DNA of 57,163 nucleotides from JAVBSX01 sp031549565 (lineage in GTDB: Bacteria > Planctomycetota > Planctomycetia > Pirellulales > Thermoguttaceae): NCBI GenBank assembly GCA_031549565.1, contig JAVBPO010000151.1:1-57163 (forward strand). Direction: 5' to 3'. This document shows positions 40,725 to 49,362 of the stretch, one piece after another. The translations under genes were made by a program, and so were the position numbers. A model generated the notes under the pieces. It worked only from the letters and a program-made list of their open reading frames with translations, was not told the DNA's origin and did not search any database. The stretch's first letter is position 1. The number at the start of each line of letters is the position of its first letter.

Positions 40725-41999
40725 CTTTTTAAAAGTCCACGAGCCCAGGGATTGGTTGCTCTTGAGCTCGTCGGCGGCAACGGTCAGGGTGTCGTTGTCG
40801 GCTTGGGCGTGAACGACCGTCAGTTGTCGGCTTCCGATCGGGCCGCCGCCGACGATTTGCGCCCATTTGCGGTCTTCCGTCGGGGCGTCATATCGGAACG
40901 CGTGCTGATGGGCGCAGACGAGGAGCCGAACGCCGTTGCCGCTTAAAACCGGGCCCCAGAGTTTGGCCGCTTGTCCCTGGTAAGCGGCATAATGTTCGCG
41001 AACAAGTGACGAACCGTCCTGGAGATTCGGTCGCGGATCGAACAGCGGAATATGGCAAAATGCGACGATAAACGGAGCCGAAGCGATCTCCGGACGCTTG
41101 AGCGTTCGTTCCAGCCAATCCCGTTGCGCGATTCGATACGGTTCGAACTCGGCCATCCCCTGCCAGGCCTGATGCAAGTCCGGCTTGTCTTCGCCGGTAT
41201 CCAAACCGACCAGCGCCAGCGGGCCTGTCCGAACGGCGAAATTACGGCCAAAGGGACGGTCCTCCGCGTTTTCATGTTCCCATGGCGTCAACGCGTGAAC
41301 GAGATTTCTCGCCCAAACGCCGCGATAATCATGATTGCCGGGCACGAACAGGACCGGTTTTTCCGTGGCGAAATCGGCATCGCCGGGCCGCAGAACCGCC
41401 GCGACGACCTGGTCGGCGCTTTCAACGCTGTCGAACAGGTCGCCGTTCCAGATCGTGACGTCCGATTTCAGTTCGGCAAGACGCGTGGTCAACGCTTTGA
41501 GCGTCGGCTGATCCGCGTGAGTGTCGTTGATCACGGAAAAACTCCCGGTCTCCTTGTTCGGGCCCGGAGTCGTGAAGGAATACGTCGGCCCGAAAACCGC
41601 ATCGCCGCGTTCGAAACGGTAACCGCTGATAAATCGAAACGGAACCGTCGCCGTACGGTAATAATAACGTGTATTCGGTTGGAGTCCTTCGAGCCGGATT
41701 TGCAGAAACCGCTCGTGATGTGGTCGCAAGCCGAATCGCGAACCATGCTCGGTCCGGTCGAGCCGATCAGGGTCGGTTCCGAACTCGACGTAACCGGTCG
41801 CCGGTTGCCCGACGGCCCAAACGACTGTAATTCCGTTTTCGCTTGGACACTGAAGAACCGGCGGGGAATCGACGAGCGGTAATTGCGGCGCTGCGTCTTC
41901 GGCGGAAAGCGAACCGGCTCCGAGAAGCCCGACTCCCGATAAACCGACTGTGGCGAGGAAACGGCGACGATTCTCAATCTGGTGTTGGTTGGGTTGCAC
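40722..41999 (-). CDS. Tat-exported metallophosphatase (purple acid phosphatase-like)
   Basis: The 425-residue protein begins with a Tat signal (ENRRRFLATVGLSGVG). A fibronectin-like N-terminal domain of purple acid phosphatases follows (NGITVVWAVGQPATGYVEFG, LEGLQPNTRYYYRTA). Then comes the dimetal phosphoesterase core with all motifs: INDTHAD, WNGDLFD, VPGNHDYRG, FCHIPLFD and a final HQH. It should hydrolyse phosphomonoesters or diesters outside the cytoplasm. No substrate can be named. The stop codon TGA is the first three bases of a TGATAAG/TGATAGG repeat array. Confidence 0.88.
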   Translation of the reverse strand: MQPNQHQIENRRRFLATVGLSGVGLLGAGSLSAEDAAPQLPLVDSPPVLQCPSENGITVVWAVGQPATGYVEFGTDPDRLDRTEHGSRFGLRPHHERFLQIRLEGLQPNTRYYYRTATVPFRFISGYRFERGDAVFGPTYSFTTPGPNKETGSFSVINDTHADQPTLKALTTRLAELKSDVTIWNGDLFDSVESADQVVAAVLRPGDADFATEKPVLFVPGNHDYRGVWARNLVHALTPWEHENAEDRPFGRNFAVRTGPLALVGLDTGEDKPDLHQAWQGMAEFEPYRIAQRDWLERTLKRPEIASAPFIVAFCHIPLFDPRPNLQDGSSLVREHYAAYQGQAAKLWGPVLSGNGVRLLVCAHQHAFRYDAPTEDRKWAQIVGGGPIGSRQLTVVHAQADNDTLTVAADELKSNQSLGSWTFKK

Positions 42000-42102
42000 G
42001 ATGACTCATGGGAAAAAGGTTGGGAAAAACGATTCAACTCCCCCAGTTTACCATTTTATTCGCTTGAAATCTTCACCTGCGGAGTTTTTTTATTTCGCCC
42101 TA

Positions 42103-42131
42103 TCGTTATTTGCGGGATTGAGTACTATAAT
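42103..42131 (+). promoter_or_regulatory. Predicted promoter for glgB
   Basis: A consensus -10 box TATAAT (42126-42131) lies 80 bp before glgB with a weak -35 (TCGTTA, 17 bp upstream). A hairpin with CCCGAGCACC/GGTGCCGGGG arms (42154-42175) follows in the leader and is a likely relative of elements G1/G2. Confidence 0.45.
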
Positions 42132-42211
42132 GACGCGAGTCCCCCCCGTTTAGCCCGAGCACCGCAGGTGCCGGGGTACGATCTTTTTCCCGTTCCCACG
42201 GTGAGCCGAAT

Positions 42212-44269
42212 ATGTCACAAGAAACCCCGAAAACGCCTTCACCGAAACCGAATCAGGAAACCTCGAATGAGAGCGCTTCCGCCGAACTGCCGCAGACGCA
42301 AGTGTTCGTAAAGGTGTCCGCCGCGCAAACGCCGCCCGCCGCGAAATCGGTCGCTTCGCCGAAATACGATCCGCCGTCGCATCCGTATTTTCTCACGGAG
42401 TTCGACCTTTATCTGCTCAACGAGGGAACGCACTGGAAAAGCTACGAGAAACTCGGCGCCCACCTTCGTGAAGTCGATGGTGTCAAAGGGGTCAATTTCG
42501 CCGTTTGGGCGCCCAACGCGACGAAAGTCAGCCTCGTCGGCGACTTCAACGGCTGGGACGCGAACAAGCACGTCATGCGCAAGCTGATTCCGTCCGGCTT
42601 TTGGGAAATTTTCGTTCCCGGTTTGACCGAAGGAACGCTCTACAAGTACCGCGTTTTCAACGGGAACGCCGTGACCGACAAATCGGACCCGGTCGGTTTT
42701 TTCGCCGAAGTTCCCCCTTGCACCGCCTCGATCGTCAAGGATTTGAACAAATATCAATGGAAGGATGACGCCTGGCTTAAAAAACGGGAACACTACGATT
42801 GGCTGCACGAACCGCTTTCGATCTACGAAGTTCACTTGGGAAGCTGGCGCCGGCCGGGCGACGATCCGCACAAGTATCTGTCCTATCGCGACTTGGCGCA
42901 CCAGTTGGTCGAGTACGTCACGAAGATGGGGTTTACCCACATCGAACTGCTCCCGGTCGCCGAGCATCCGCTTTCGGCCAGTTGGGGTTACCAGATCGTC
43001 GGGTTCTATTCCGTGACGTCACGGTTCGGCGAGCCGGACGATTTCATGTATCTGGTCGATTTGTGTCACCAGAACAACATCGGCGTGATCATGGACTGGG
43101 TGCCGGGCCATTTCCCGAAAGACGGACACGGTTTGCGTCGTTTCGACGGGACCGCGCTGTACGAACACCAGGATCCCCGGCAGGGGGAGCACCGCGATTG
43201 GGGAACGAACATCTTCAATTACGGGCGGCTGGAAGTTCGGAACTTTTTGATTGCCAACGCGGTTTTCTGGCTCGACAAGTACCATTTGGACGGACTCCGG
43301 GTCGACGCCGTCGCTTCGATGCTTTACCTGGATTATTCGCGGAATGACGGCGATTGGATTCCGAACGAATTCGGCGGCCGCGAGAATCTCAAGGCGATCG
43401 ACTTCATCAAAATGATGAACGAGCAGGTCCACACGACGTTTCCGAACGTGCTGACCGTTGCCGAAGAATCGACCGCCTGGCCCGGCGTTTCGCGGCCTCC
43501 GTACTGCGGCGGACTCGGGTTCTCGATGAAGTGGAACATGGGCTGGATGAACGACACGCTCCGGTACATGCGGCACGACCCGGTTCACCGCAAGTATCAC
43601 CACGACGAGTTGACGTTCAGCCTGATTTACGCGTTCCACGAGAATTTCGTGCTGCCGATTTCACACGACGAAATCGTCCACGGCAAGCGTTCGATTATCG
43701 ACCAGGTTCCCGGCGATCTGTGGCAGAAATTCGCCAACGCCCGGTTGCTATACAGTTATATGTGGACGCATCCGGGCAAGAAGCTGCTGTTCATGGGCTG
43801 CGAGTTCGGGCAGTGGTACGAGTGGAACTTCGACGAATCGCTGCAATGGCACCTGCTCGAATGGGAGACGCACCAGGGGTTGCAACGTTGCCTGATGGAC
43901 CTGAACCGAATGTACAAAAACGAACCGGCGCTGCACGAGCTCGACTTCGACGGTCGCGGTTTCGAGTGGATCGACTGCCACGACTGGGAAAACAGCACGT
44001 TCACCTACATTCGTCGGGCGAAGGATCCGAGCGATTACGTGGTGATCGGTTGCAACTTCACGCCGATCCCGCGGCGTCACCGCGTCGGCGTTCCGGATCT
44101 GTGCTGGTTCGAAGAAATCTTCAGCAGCGACAGCGAACTGTACGGCGGCAGCAACACCGGCAACGGCCCCGGCGTCATGGCCGAACCGCTCGAAGCCTTC
44201 GGGCACCCCGCCTCGATGGAACTATTCCTCCCCCCGTTGGCAATGACCGTGTTGAAACCGAAACGATGA
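42212..44269 (+). CDS. glgB: 1,4-alpha-glucan branching enzyme
   Basis: GlgB cuts and rejoins alpha-1,4 chains to make alpha-1,6 branches in glycogen. The 685-residue protein has a poorly conserved N-terminal segment rich in Pro, Ser and Gln (1-60), a CBM48 domain (LVGDFNGWDANKHVM) and a GH13 barrel. Catalytic residues are Asp365 in LRVDAVASM, Glu418 in VAEESTAWPG, and the HDE pair in ISHDEIVHGKRS. DWVPGHFPKD and TALYEHQDPRQGEH are typical of bacterial GlgB. The C-terminal beta domain is present. No other glg genes adjoin. A TATAAT box lies 80 bp before the start. Confidence 0.96.
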   Translation: MSQETPKTPSPKPNQETSNESASAELPQTQVFVKVSAAQTPPAAKSVASPKYDPPSHPYFLTEFDLYLLNEGTHWKSYEKLGAHLREVDGVKGVNFAVWAPNATKVSLVGDFNGWDANKHVMRKLIPSGFWEIFVPGLTEGTLYKYRVFNGNAVTDKSDPVGFFAEVPPCTASIVKDLNKYQWKDDAWLKKREHYDWLHEPLSIYEVHLGSWRRPGDDPHKYLSYRDLAHQLVEYVTKMGFTHIELLPVAEHPLSASWGYQIVGFYSVTSRFGEPDDFMYLVDLCHQNNIGVIMDWVPGHFPKDGHGLRRFDGTALYEHQDPRQGEHRDWGTNIFNYGRLEVRNFLIANAVFWLDKYHLDGLRVDAVASMLYLDYSRNDGDWIPNEFGGRENLKAIDFIKMMNEQVHTTFPNVLTVAEESTAWPGVSRPPYCGGLGFSMKWNMGWMNDTLRYMRHDPVHRKYHHDELTFSLIYAFHENFVLPISHDEIVHGKRSIIDQVPGDLWQKFANARLLYSYMWTHPGKKLLFMGCEFGQWYEWNFDESLQWHLLEWETHQGLQRCLMDLNRMYKNEPALHELDFDGRGFEWIDCHDWENSTFTYIRRAKDPSDYVVIGCNFTPIPRRHRVGVPDLCWFEEIFSSDSELYGGSNTGNGPGVMAEPLEAFGHPASMELFLPPLAMTVLKPKR

Positions 44270-44375
44270 TTTTTAAATAAGAAATAAGAAATGATGACGA
44301 TACAATAATTTCTTATTTCTTATTTCTTATTTCTTATTTCTTATTTCTTATTTCTTATTTCTTATTTCTTATTTA
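44270..44375. repeat. AAATAAG inverted 7-bp array after glgB
   Basis: The spacer starts with the glgB TGA stop in phase with units TAAATAA and GAAATAA, then a short loop, then about nine TTTCTTA units. It is the longest array in the window. Twenty-eight more bases precede the next ATG. Confidence 0.92.
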
Positions 44376-44402
44376 CCCTCCCCCCAAACCCCCTCCTTCA
44401 TT

Positions 44403-45101
44403 ATGATCCCAGAACGTAGAAATTTTTTGAAACTGGCCGGTACGGTTTTGGCCGTGGAAGCCGGGAGCGGGCTCCTTGCCGGGCAACAGGCCGTGGCGTC
44501 GGAGCAGGTCGCCTCGAACGCGAAACTCAAAGTCCTCGCCTTCAGCGGGAGCCGTCGGCTCGGTAAGACGACCGCGACGGGCCTGAATCTTGTTCTCGAT
44601 TCCATTCGGGAAAAAGACGCGAATATTGAAACGGAACTGATCGAACTGGCCAACTACCGGTTGTACGGTTACGGCGTGAAAGGGGCGGACGTTCCGTTGG
44701 GCGACTTCAATCTGTTGGCCGAAAAGATCCGCGAGAAAAACGTCGCCGGAATCGTCTTCGGAACGCCGAGTTATTTCGGTTCGCTTTCGTCGTTGCTGAA
44801 AATGTTCTTCGAGTACTTCACGGCCCTGAAAAAGGATCTGGAACTGAAGAACAAGATCATCGGCGCGATCGCGGTCGGCGGCAACCGCAACGGCGGTCAG
44901 GAACGCTGCCTGGAGCAGATTTGGACCGCGCTTTCCAGCCAGCAGGTGATTTTCGCACAAGACGCCCCGCCGACGGCGCACTGGGGCGGACCGCTCTGGA
45001 ATCAAAACGACAGCCTGGCCGACGACGAATTCGGTCGTAACACCGCGAAAAACCTCGGCCTCCGAATCGCCGAACTGGTTCGGTTGTGCGAGAAGCGTTA
45101 A
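44403..45101 (+). CDS. Exported NADPH-dependent FMN reductase-like protein
   Basis: The 232-residue protein begins with a Tat-like signal (PERRNFLKLAGTVLAVEAG). A flavodoxin-fold domain follows: FSGSRRLGKTTATGLNLVLD binds the FMN phosphate, and the TPSYFGSLSSLLKMFFEYF stretch is typical of the NADPH-dependent FMN reductase/iron-sulfur flavoprotein superfamily. Activity outside the cytoplasm would need reductant from membrane or periplasmic donors. The only Cys of note are in ERCLEQIW and VRLCEKR, so it is not an iron-sulfur flavoprotein with the usual Cys cluster. Substrate unknown. Start ATG 44403 is well placed for the signal. There is no clear ribosome site. Confidence 0.82.
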   Translation: MIPERRNFLKLAGTVLAVEAGSGLLAGQQAVASEQVASNAKLKVLAFSGSRRLGKTTATGLNLVLDSIREKDANIETELIELANYRLYGYGVKGADVPLGDFNLLAEKIREKNVAGIVFGTPSYFGSLSSLLKMFFEYFTALKKDLELKNKIIGAIAVGGNRNGGQERCLEQIWTALSSQQVIFAQDAPPTAHWGGPLWNQNDSLADDEFGRNTAKNLGLRIAELVRLCEKR

Positions 45102-45144
45102 CTTCTGAAATAAGACTACAGCCAGAAAGAAGTGCGTAAATAAT

Positions 45145-45258
45145 TGTCATTCTGAGGTATTCCGAAGAATCTGGTTTCAAGCGGTGCCCACATGGCAATG
45201 TGTGTTGGTAGATGCATCAGATTCTTCGTTCCGCGAGTACGCTCCACTCAGAATGACA
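45145..45258. repeat. 115-bp MITE-like element, copy R4
   Basis: Ends TGTCATTCTGAG and CTCAGAATGACA match copy R1, with the CCGAAGAATCTGG arm. It lies in the spacer before the histidine kinase gene. Confidence 0.9.
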
Positions 45259-45295
45259 TACCGGGTGAAAAGGCTTCTACCTTCAGAAATTGTTC

Positions 45296-45339
45296 CTGAA
45301 GCCTGAAGCCTGAAGCCTGAAGCCTGAAGCCTGACGCCT
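45296..45339. repeat. GAAGCCT 7-bp tandem array
   Basis: Six near-perfect GAAGCCT units end 6 nt before the histidine kinase ATG, so the kinase leader is repeat-derived. Confidence 0.92.
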
Positions 45340-45345
45340 TGCACG

Positions 45346-46947
45346 ATGCACACGATCCGTTTCAAATTTCTCTTCTGCCTGGCACTACTGTTGGTGCTCG
45401 TCTTGGCGCTCTCACTGGTCGGTTATTCCGCGCTGTCGTTTTATCGTAACGCCGTGCGAGATATCGAAGAACGACTCGAAACGCTTCCGATTTCCTTGGA
45501 AATAACCGCCGAAATCGAAGAGTTGCAGTCTACGTTCGATAAAATCGATTTCTACCACCGACGGCGAACCGACAAGTCGGCCTTCCATTCGCTCGACAGA
45601 GAAACGAACTTGCAGGAAGCGAACCTGCACAGAGATCACTTCGGAAACCTGCTGACCGGCTTCGGCATCTCTTGGGAAAAATATAACCAGTTGCTCCAGG
45701 ACCGGCTCCGGCGAAATCGAAACGACGACGCCCTGAAAAGAGAAGACGCGACGCTCAGTGATATCAAGTTCGCGTTGGACAATCTCAAGGCGAGAACCGC
45801 CCAGGCCGATTGGGCCGGTCAAAAAGTCTATCTCGACGAAATCGGTGAAGAACTGCGGAAGCTGCGCGTTTTGGTACGATATATCCCGAAATATCAGCTC
45901 GAAGGACTCGACGAATATTCGAGCAACGTCAAAAACCGTTATCGCTCGCTTTTCACGCTGACGCTTCTGACCGGTATCACCTCGGCGGTTCTCCTGACGA
46001 TTTTGGTACGGCTCGGATACGTCTGGATTTTTCAGCCGCTTTCGGTATTGGTCGACGGTTCGCGCATCATCGCATCGGGCCGGTTTGAGCATCGGATCGA
46101 GTTGAATACGAAAGATGAAATGTCCGAACTTGCCAAGGCGTTGAACGAAATGACTGAACGGTTTCAAACGATCTGCGCGGATCTGGATCAGCAGATTCGG
46201 ATTCGTTCGCAGGAAGCGGTCCGCAACGAGCGGTTGGCAAGCGTCGGTTTTCTCGCGGCCGGGGTCGCCCACGAAATCAACAATCCGCTCGCGTCGATCG
46301 CAATGTGTTCGGAATCGTTGGAACGTCGTTTGGAGCCGCTTCTTCCGCCGACTCCGAAAGACGAAGGGGAAAACGTCGTTCGCAAATATCTCAAGATGAT
46401 CCAAACGGAAGCGTTTCGCTGCAAAACGATCACGGAGAAGCTGCTCGATTTCGCGAGAACCGAAAAGAGCAATCGGGAAAAAACCGATCTGGCGTCATTG
46501 ATATACGGTATGGTCGAGATGCTTGCCCACCACGGCGACTACCGGGAAAAAGAGGTACGGCTCAGCTTGCCGGAATCGCTGTACGCAACGGTCAATCCGC
46601 AGGAAATCAAGCAGGTCGTCTTGAATCTGTTGACCAACGCGCTCGATTCGATCGCTCAGGGGGGAATCGTGCGGGTCAAGCTTTACGAAAAAGAGGGGGC
46701 GGCACACCTGATCGTCGAAGACGACGGCTGCGGGATGGACGCGGAGGTTCTTCAAAACGTGTTCGAACCGTTCTACACACGCAAAAAGCAGGGGCAGGGA
46801 ACGGGGCTCGGGCTTTCGATCACGCACCGAATCATCAGCGACCACGACGGCCGCATCGACGCAAGCAGCCCCGGCCTCGGAAAGGGTTCGAAATTTCATA
46901 TCGAACTCCCCGTCAATCTTTCGCCGGAAAAAAAGCGGCAAGTTTAA
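45346..46947 (+). CDS. Membrane sensor histidine kinase
   Basis: The 533-residue protein has an N-terminal helix (11-32), a periplasmic sensing region of about 180 residues with coiled-coil character, and a second helix near 205-230 (LFTLTLLTGITSAVLLTILV). HAMP (about 225-285), HisKA and HATPase domains follow. The phosphoacceptor His309 is in GVAHEINNPLASIA. The ATP-binding N-box is QVVLNLLTNALDSI, G1 is VEDDGCGMD and G2 is GQGTGLGLSI. No response regulator gene is adjacent, so this kinase is an orphan within the window. The ligand is unknown. The ATG lies 6 nt after a GAAGCCT array. Confidence 0.93.
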   Translation: MHTIRFKFLFCLALLLVLVLALSLVGYSALSFYRNAVRDIEERLETLPISLEITAEIEELQSTFDKIDFYHRRRTDKSAFHSLDRETNLQEANLHRDHFGNLLTGFGISWEKYNQLLQDRLRRNRNDDALKREDATLSDIKFALDNLKARTAQADWAGQKVYLDEIGEELRKLRVLVRYIPKYQLEGLDEYSSNVKNRYRSLFTLTLLTGITSAVLLTILVRLGYVWIFQPLSVLVDGSRIIASGRFEHRIELNTKDEMSELAKALNEMTERFQTICADLDQQIRIRSQEAVRNERLASVGFLAAGVAHEINNPLASIAMCSESLERRLEPLLPPTPKDEGENVVRKYLKMIQTEAFRCKTITEKLLDFARTEKSNREKTDLASLIYGMVEMLAHHGDYREKEVRLSLPESLYATVNPQEIKQVVLNLLTNALDSIAQGGIVRVKLYEKEGAAHLIVEDDGCGMDAEVLQNVFEPFYTRKKQGQGTGLGLSITHRIISDHDGRIDASSPGLGKGSKFHIELPVNLSPEKKRQV

Positions 46948-47286
46948 GAATACCGATAATGCCAATAACGACAAGAAGTTCGACCAAGATAAACGCTCTA
47001 CGGTAAAAATGCACCATTCTTCTCCCGGACTGTCTCGCCGTCAGTAAGGGCGTACCTTCATCGGGCACATGCCAACACATGCGCACACAAAAGAGGGAAC
47101 GATTGACCGGAAGCGACAGCGACTAAAGTGGAGTTTCGTCGGCTTTTCATCTTCTCGTGAAAAGTCATATAAAAGTGCTGGTAGGGCTTCTGACTTTTGA
47201 CTCTCGGTCAGGCGTCGACCTTCTCGATTCCCTAAGGAATCAATGGTCAAATAGCGTTGAGGCGTCGCCTGATTTCCGGGGGAACC
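46948..47286. other. Gene-free spacer after the histidine kinase
   Basis: No reading frame with family support was found. Visible structures are an inverted repeat AAAAGTCA (47160-47167) / TGACTTTT (47191-47198), a palindrome GATTCC/GGAATC at 47226-47241, and no T-rich terminator. It separates the kinase from the convergent hydroxyacid dehydrogenase gene. Confidence 0.6.
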
Positions 47287-48243
47287 TTACCGTCCGCCGA
47301 CCCGGTGCAGCGGCGGACGGCCTTCGAGGACGGCAATCAGATCGTGGGCGGAGTCCATCGCCATATTGAAAAGCGCCTCGGTCGTGTAGGCGCCGATATG
47401 CGGTGTCACGGTGAGGTTCGGCACGTCCTTGTACTTGTCGACTTCAGGCGGTTCCGCACGGTGCGCATCGATCGCGGCACCATAAATTCCACCTGCTTTC
47501 AAAGCGTCAAGCAGATCGTCTTCGACGACGAGTTCGCCTCGGGCCGTGTTGACGAGGATCGCGGTCGGCTTCATTTTGCCGAGTGTTTCGCGATGGATCA
47601 TTCCTTGGGTTTCCGCCGTTGCGGGCGCGTGCAGCGAGAGAAAATCGGAATCGGCTAAAAGGGTGTCAAGATCGACTTTCTCGCAACCGAATTGTGACGC
47701 CGTTTCCGCGTCGATGAAGGGATCGCAAACGAGCACGCGGCAGTCGAATCCCTTGACCCGTTGAGCGACCCGGGCACCGACACGGCCCAGTCCGATCAGT
47801 CCGACGGTTTTTTGAAACAGGGAGACGCCAAACGTCTTCGGCCACTGCCCGGACATGGTTCGGCTATGCGCTTCGACGATTTTTCGCGATGCCGAAAGCA
47901 TGAGCCCCACGGCCAGGTCCGCGACCGAATCGCTGTTGGCCGACGGGGTGTTGGTCACGATCACGCCCGCCTTTTCCGCGGCGTCAAGATCGACCCGATC
48001 GACGCCGACACCGTACCGCGCGACGATTTTCAATTCCGTGACGCCGTAAAACACGTCCGCGGAAAAATAATCGAGCCCGGCAATGACACCGGCGCACCCG
48101 TCCAGCTTCGCGAGCAAATTCCCGGCATCGAGCGGTTTGCCGGTTTCGTTCCACGTGATTTCGTACCCTTTCGATTGGAGCAGTTCGAGCGGGGTTTTGT
48201 CCTGCTTGCCGAACGACGTCGAGGTGATCAATATTTTAGTCAT
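47287..48243 (-). CDS. D-isomer-specific 2-hydroxyacid dehydrogenase
   Basis: The 318-residue protein has the NAD motif VGLIGLGRVGARVAQRV (about 147-162) and the catalytic set of this family: Arg in LVNTARGELV, Glu in IDAHRAEPPEVDKY and His in LTVTPHIGAYTTEAL. VGVDRVDLDAAEKAGVIVTNTP is also typical. Members reduce 2-keto acids or oxidise D-2-hydroxyacids (phosphoglycerate, glycerate, glyoxylate). It lacks the C-terminal regulatory ACT domain of SerA, so D-glycerate or another sugar-derived acid is as likely. It is the last gene of a five-gene minus-strand set, 14 nt after the AroE-like gene. Confidence 0.88.
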   Translation of the reverse strand: MTKILITSTSFGKQDKTPLELLQSKGYEITWNETGKPLDAGNLLAKLDGCAGVIAGLDYFSADVFYGVTELKIVARYGVGVDRVDLDAAEKAGVIVTNTPSANSDSVADLAVGLMLSASRKIVEAHSRTMSGQWPKTFGVSLFQKTVGLIGLGRVGARVAQRVKGFDCRVLVCDPFIDAETASQFGCEKVDLDTLLADSDFLSLHAPATAETQGMIHRETLGKMKPTAILVNTARGELVVEDDLLDALKAGGIYGAAIDAHRAEPPEVDKYKDVPNLTVTPHIGAYTTEALFNMAMDSAHDLIAVLEGRPPLHRVGGR

Positions 48244-48257
48244 GATTCTTCGTGATG

Positions 48258-49178
48258 CTATTGTTTCGGTCGTAAATCGGAGGCGACTTCGCTCAGTTCT
48301 TCAACGAGCTTTGGCGTCAAATCGAGGTGAAACACCTCGGCGATCACCTGCGACCAGCCGTGGATGAAGTAGATCCAGCCGTCTTCGACGAGAAGATCGC
48401 GGCTCGATTTTTGTGCGAGCGATTGGTGCAGGAATTTCAAGTCGCCGCGATAATTAAACTCCCAGCACAATCCGTTTCGAGGGAACACGGCGTCATCGGT
48501 CAGCGGCGAACCGGGCACGTCCTTGCCCAGGCCGGTCGCGTTGACCACGAGCGAAGCGTCCGGCATTTCCGCGAGCACGGCGTCATTGTCGGCGAACGTC
48601 GGGCAAAAGCGATATTCGACCGGGACGCCCGAGTTCAGTTTTTCGTGAATGCCACGCATGTGCTCCAAACGCGGCCGGGAGCGGTTCGTCACGATAATTT
48701 TCGAGGGACGGTTTTTGCCGTGAATGTTAACGTTCATTAAATCGATCGTCGTCGCCAGCGAAGAGCCGCCCGCCCCGAGGAGCAGGACGTGCGCTTCGGG
48801 ATGGTCGAGCCACCAGTTCGGCGGAACAAACGCCTGGAGCGACTTGCCGCTGGAAATCGGGTCTTTCGCGTGCCCCCAGAGTGTGGTACCACGTTTGGAG
48901 ATGGAGCTGATTTCCCCGAGCAGTTCCGCATACGGGTCCAGGGCGTCAAACAGATCCCGTGCCGCCGCGAGCAGGTCGAGCTTATGAGTCGTGACCAGCG
49001 CCCCGAGCGAAAGCGGATCGCTCTTGATGAACTCGACCGCCTGTCGATAATCTTCAACGGGAGCGTGGATATCGATGTCGATCCCCTTGATCACGGCGTC
49101 GATTCCCAGCACCTTCGCCCAGCGGGGAAAGACTTTCATGATCGAGGATTGACCGGTCGTCACCCCGACGAAGTACAT
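48258..49178 (-). CDS. Shikimate dehydrogenase-like protein (AroE family)
   Basis: The 306-residue protein has AroE fold motifs: a VTTHKLDLL segment with the catalytic Lys, HAKDPISS in place of the GxNTD substrate stretch, GAGGSSLATTIDLM as cofactor loop, and NATGLGKDVPGSPL. The quinate/shikimate-binding start (SxS) is replaced by TTGQSSIM. This is therefore a divergent AroE-like enzyme, perhaps for another hydroxy-acid. Its place between sugar kinase, alcohol dehydrogenase and hydroxyacid dehydrogenase genes favours catabolism rather than aromatic amino acid synthesis. The start is uncertain: ATG 49178 (used) or ATG 49214, which lies directly after a TTTCTTA repeat arm. A longer frame to 49367 is translated repeat. 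Confidence 0.7.
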   Translation of the reverse strand: MYFVGVTTGQSSIMKVFPRWAKVLGIDAVIKGIDIDIHAPVEDYRQAVEFIKSDPLSLGALVTTHKLDLLAAARDLFDALDPYAELLGEISSISKRGTTLWGHAKDPISSGKSLQAFVPPNWWLDHPEAHVLLLGAGGSSLATTIDLMNVNIHGKNRPSKIIVTNRSRPRLEHMRGIHEKLNSGVPVEYRFCPTFADNDAVLAEMPDASLVVNATGLGKDVPGSPLTDDAVFPRNGLCWEFNYRGDLKFLHQSLAQKSSRDLLVEDGWIYFIHGWSQVIAEVFHLDLTPKLVEELSEVASDLRPKQ

Positions 49179-49362
49179 CGTATTTTCAGTTGCGCGGGGA
49201 GGGAGGGAGAACATAGGAAATAAGAAATAAGAAATAATACAGAGCGGGAAGCGTAAGCGAGCGTTTAAATAACAAATAACAAATAACAAATAACAAATAA
49301 CAAAAGTGAAATGGGTAAAGCCGAACCGATACTCCTTTTTCCCTTTCTCCCTTTTTCCTTTA
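49179..49362. repeat. Composite 7-bp arrays between alcohol dehydrogenase and AroE-like gene
   Basis: Read on the minus strand, TAA of the dehydrogenase opens TAAAGGA and related A/G-rich units of 7-8 bp. Then come at least five TTTGTTA units (49267-49305), the CAGAGCGGGAAGCG motif (49240-49263) and TTTCTTA units (49216-49237). These end 3 nt before an ATG at 49214. Confidence 0.88.

Noticed and set aside
44270..44375. CRISPR-like tandem repeat
   Set aside because: Units are 7 bp without spacers and there are no cas genes. It is a simple tandem array.
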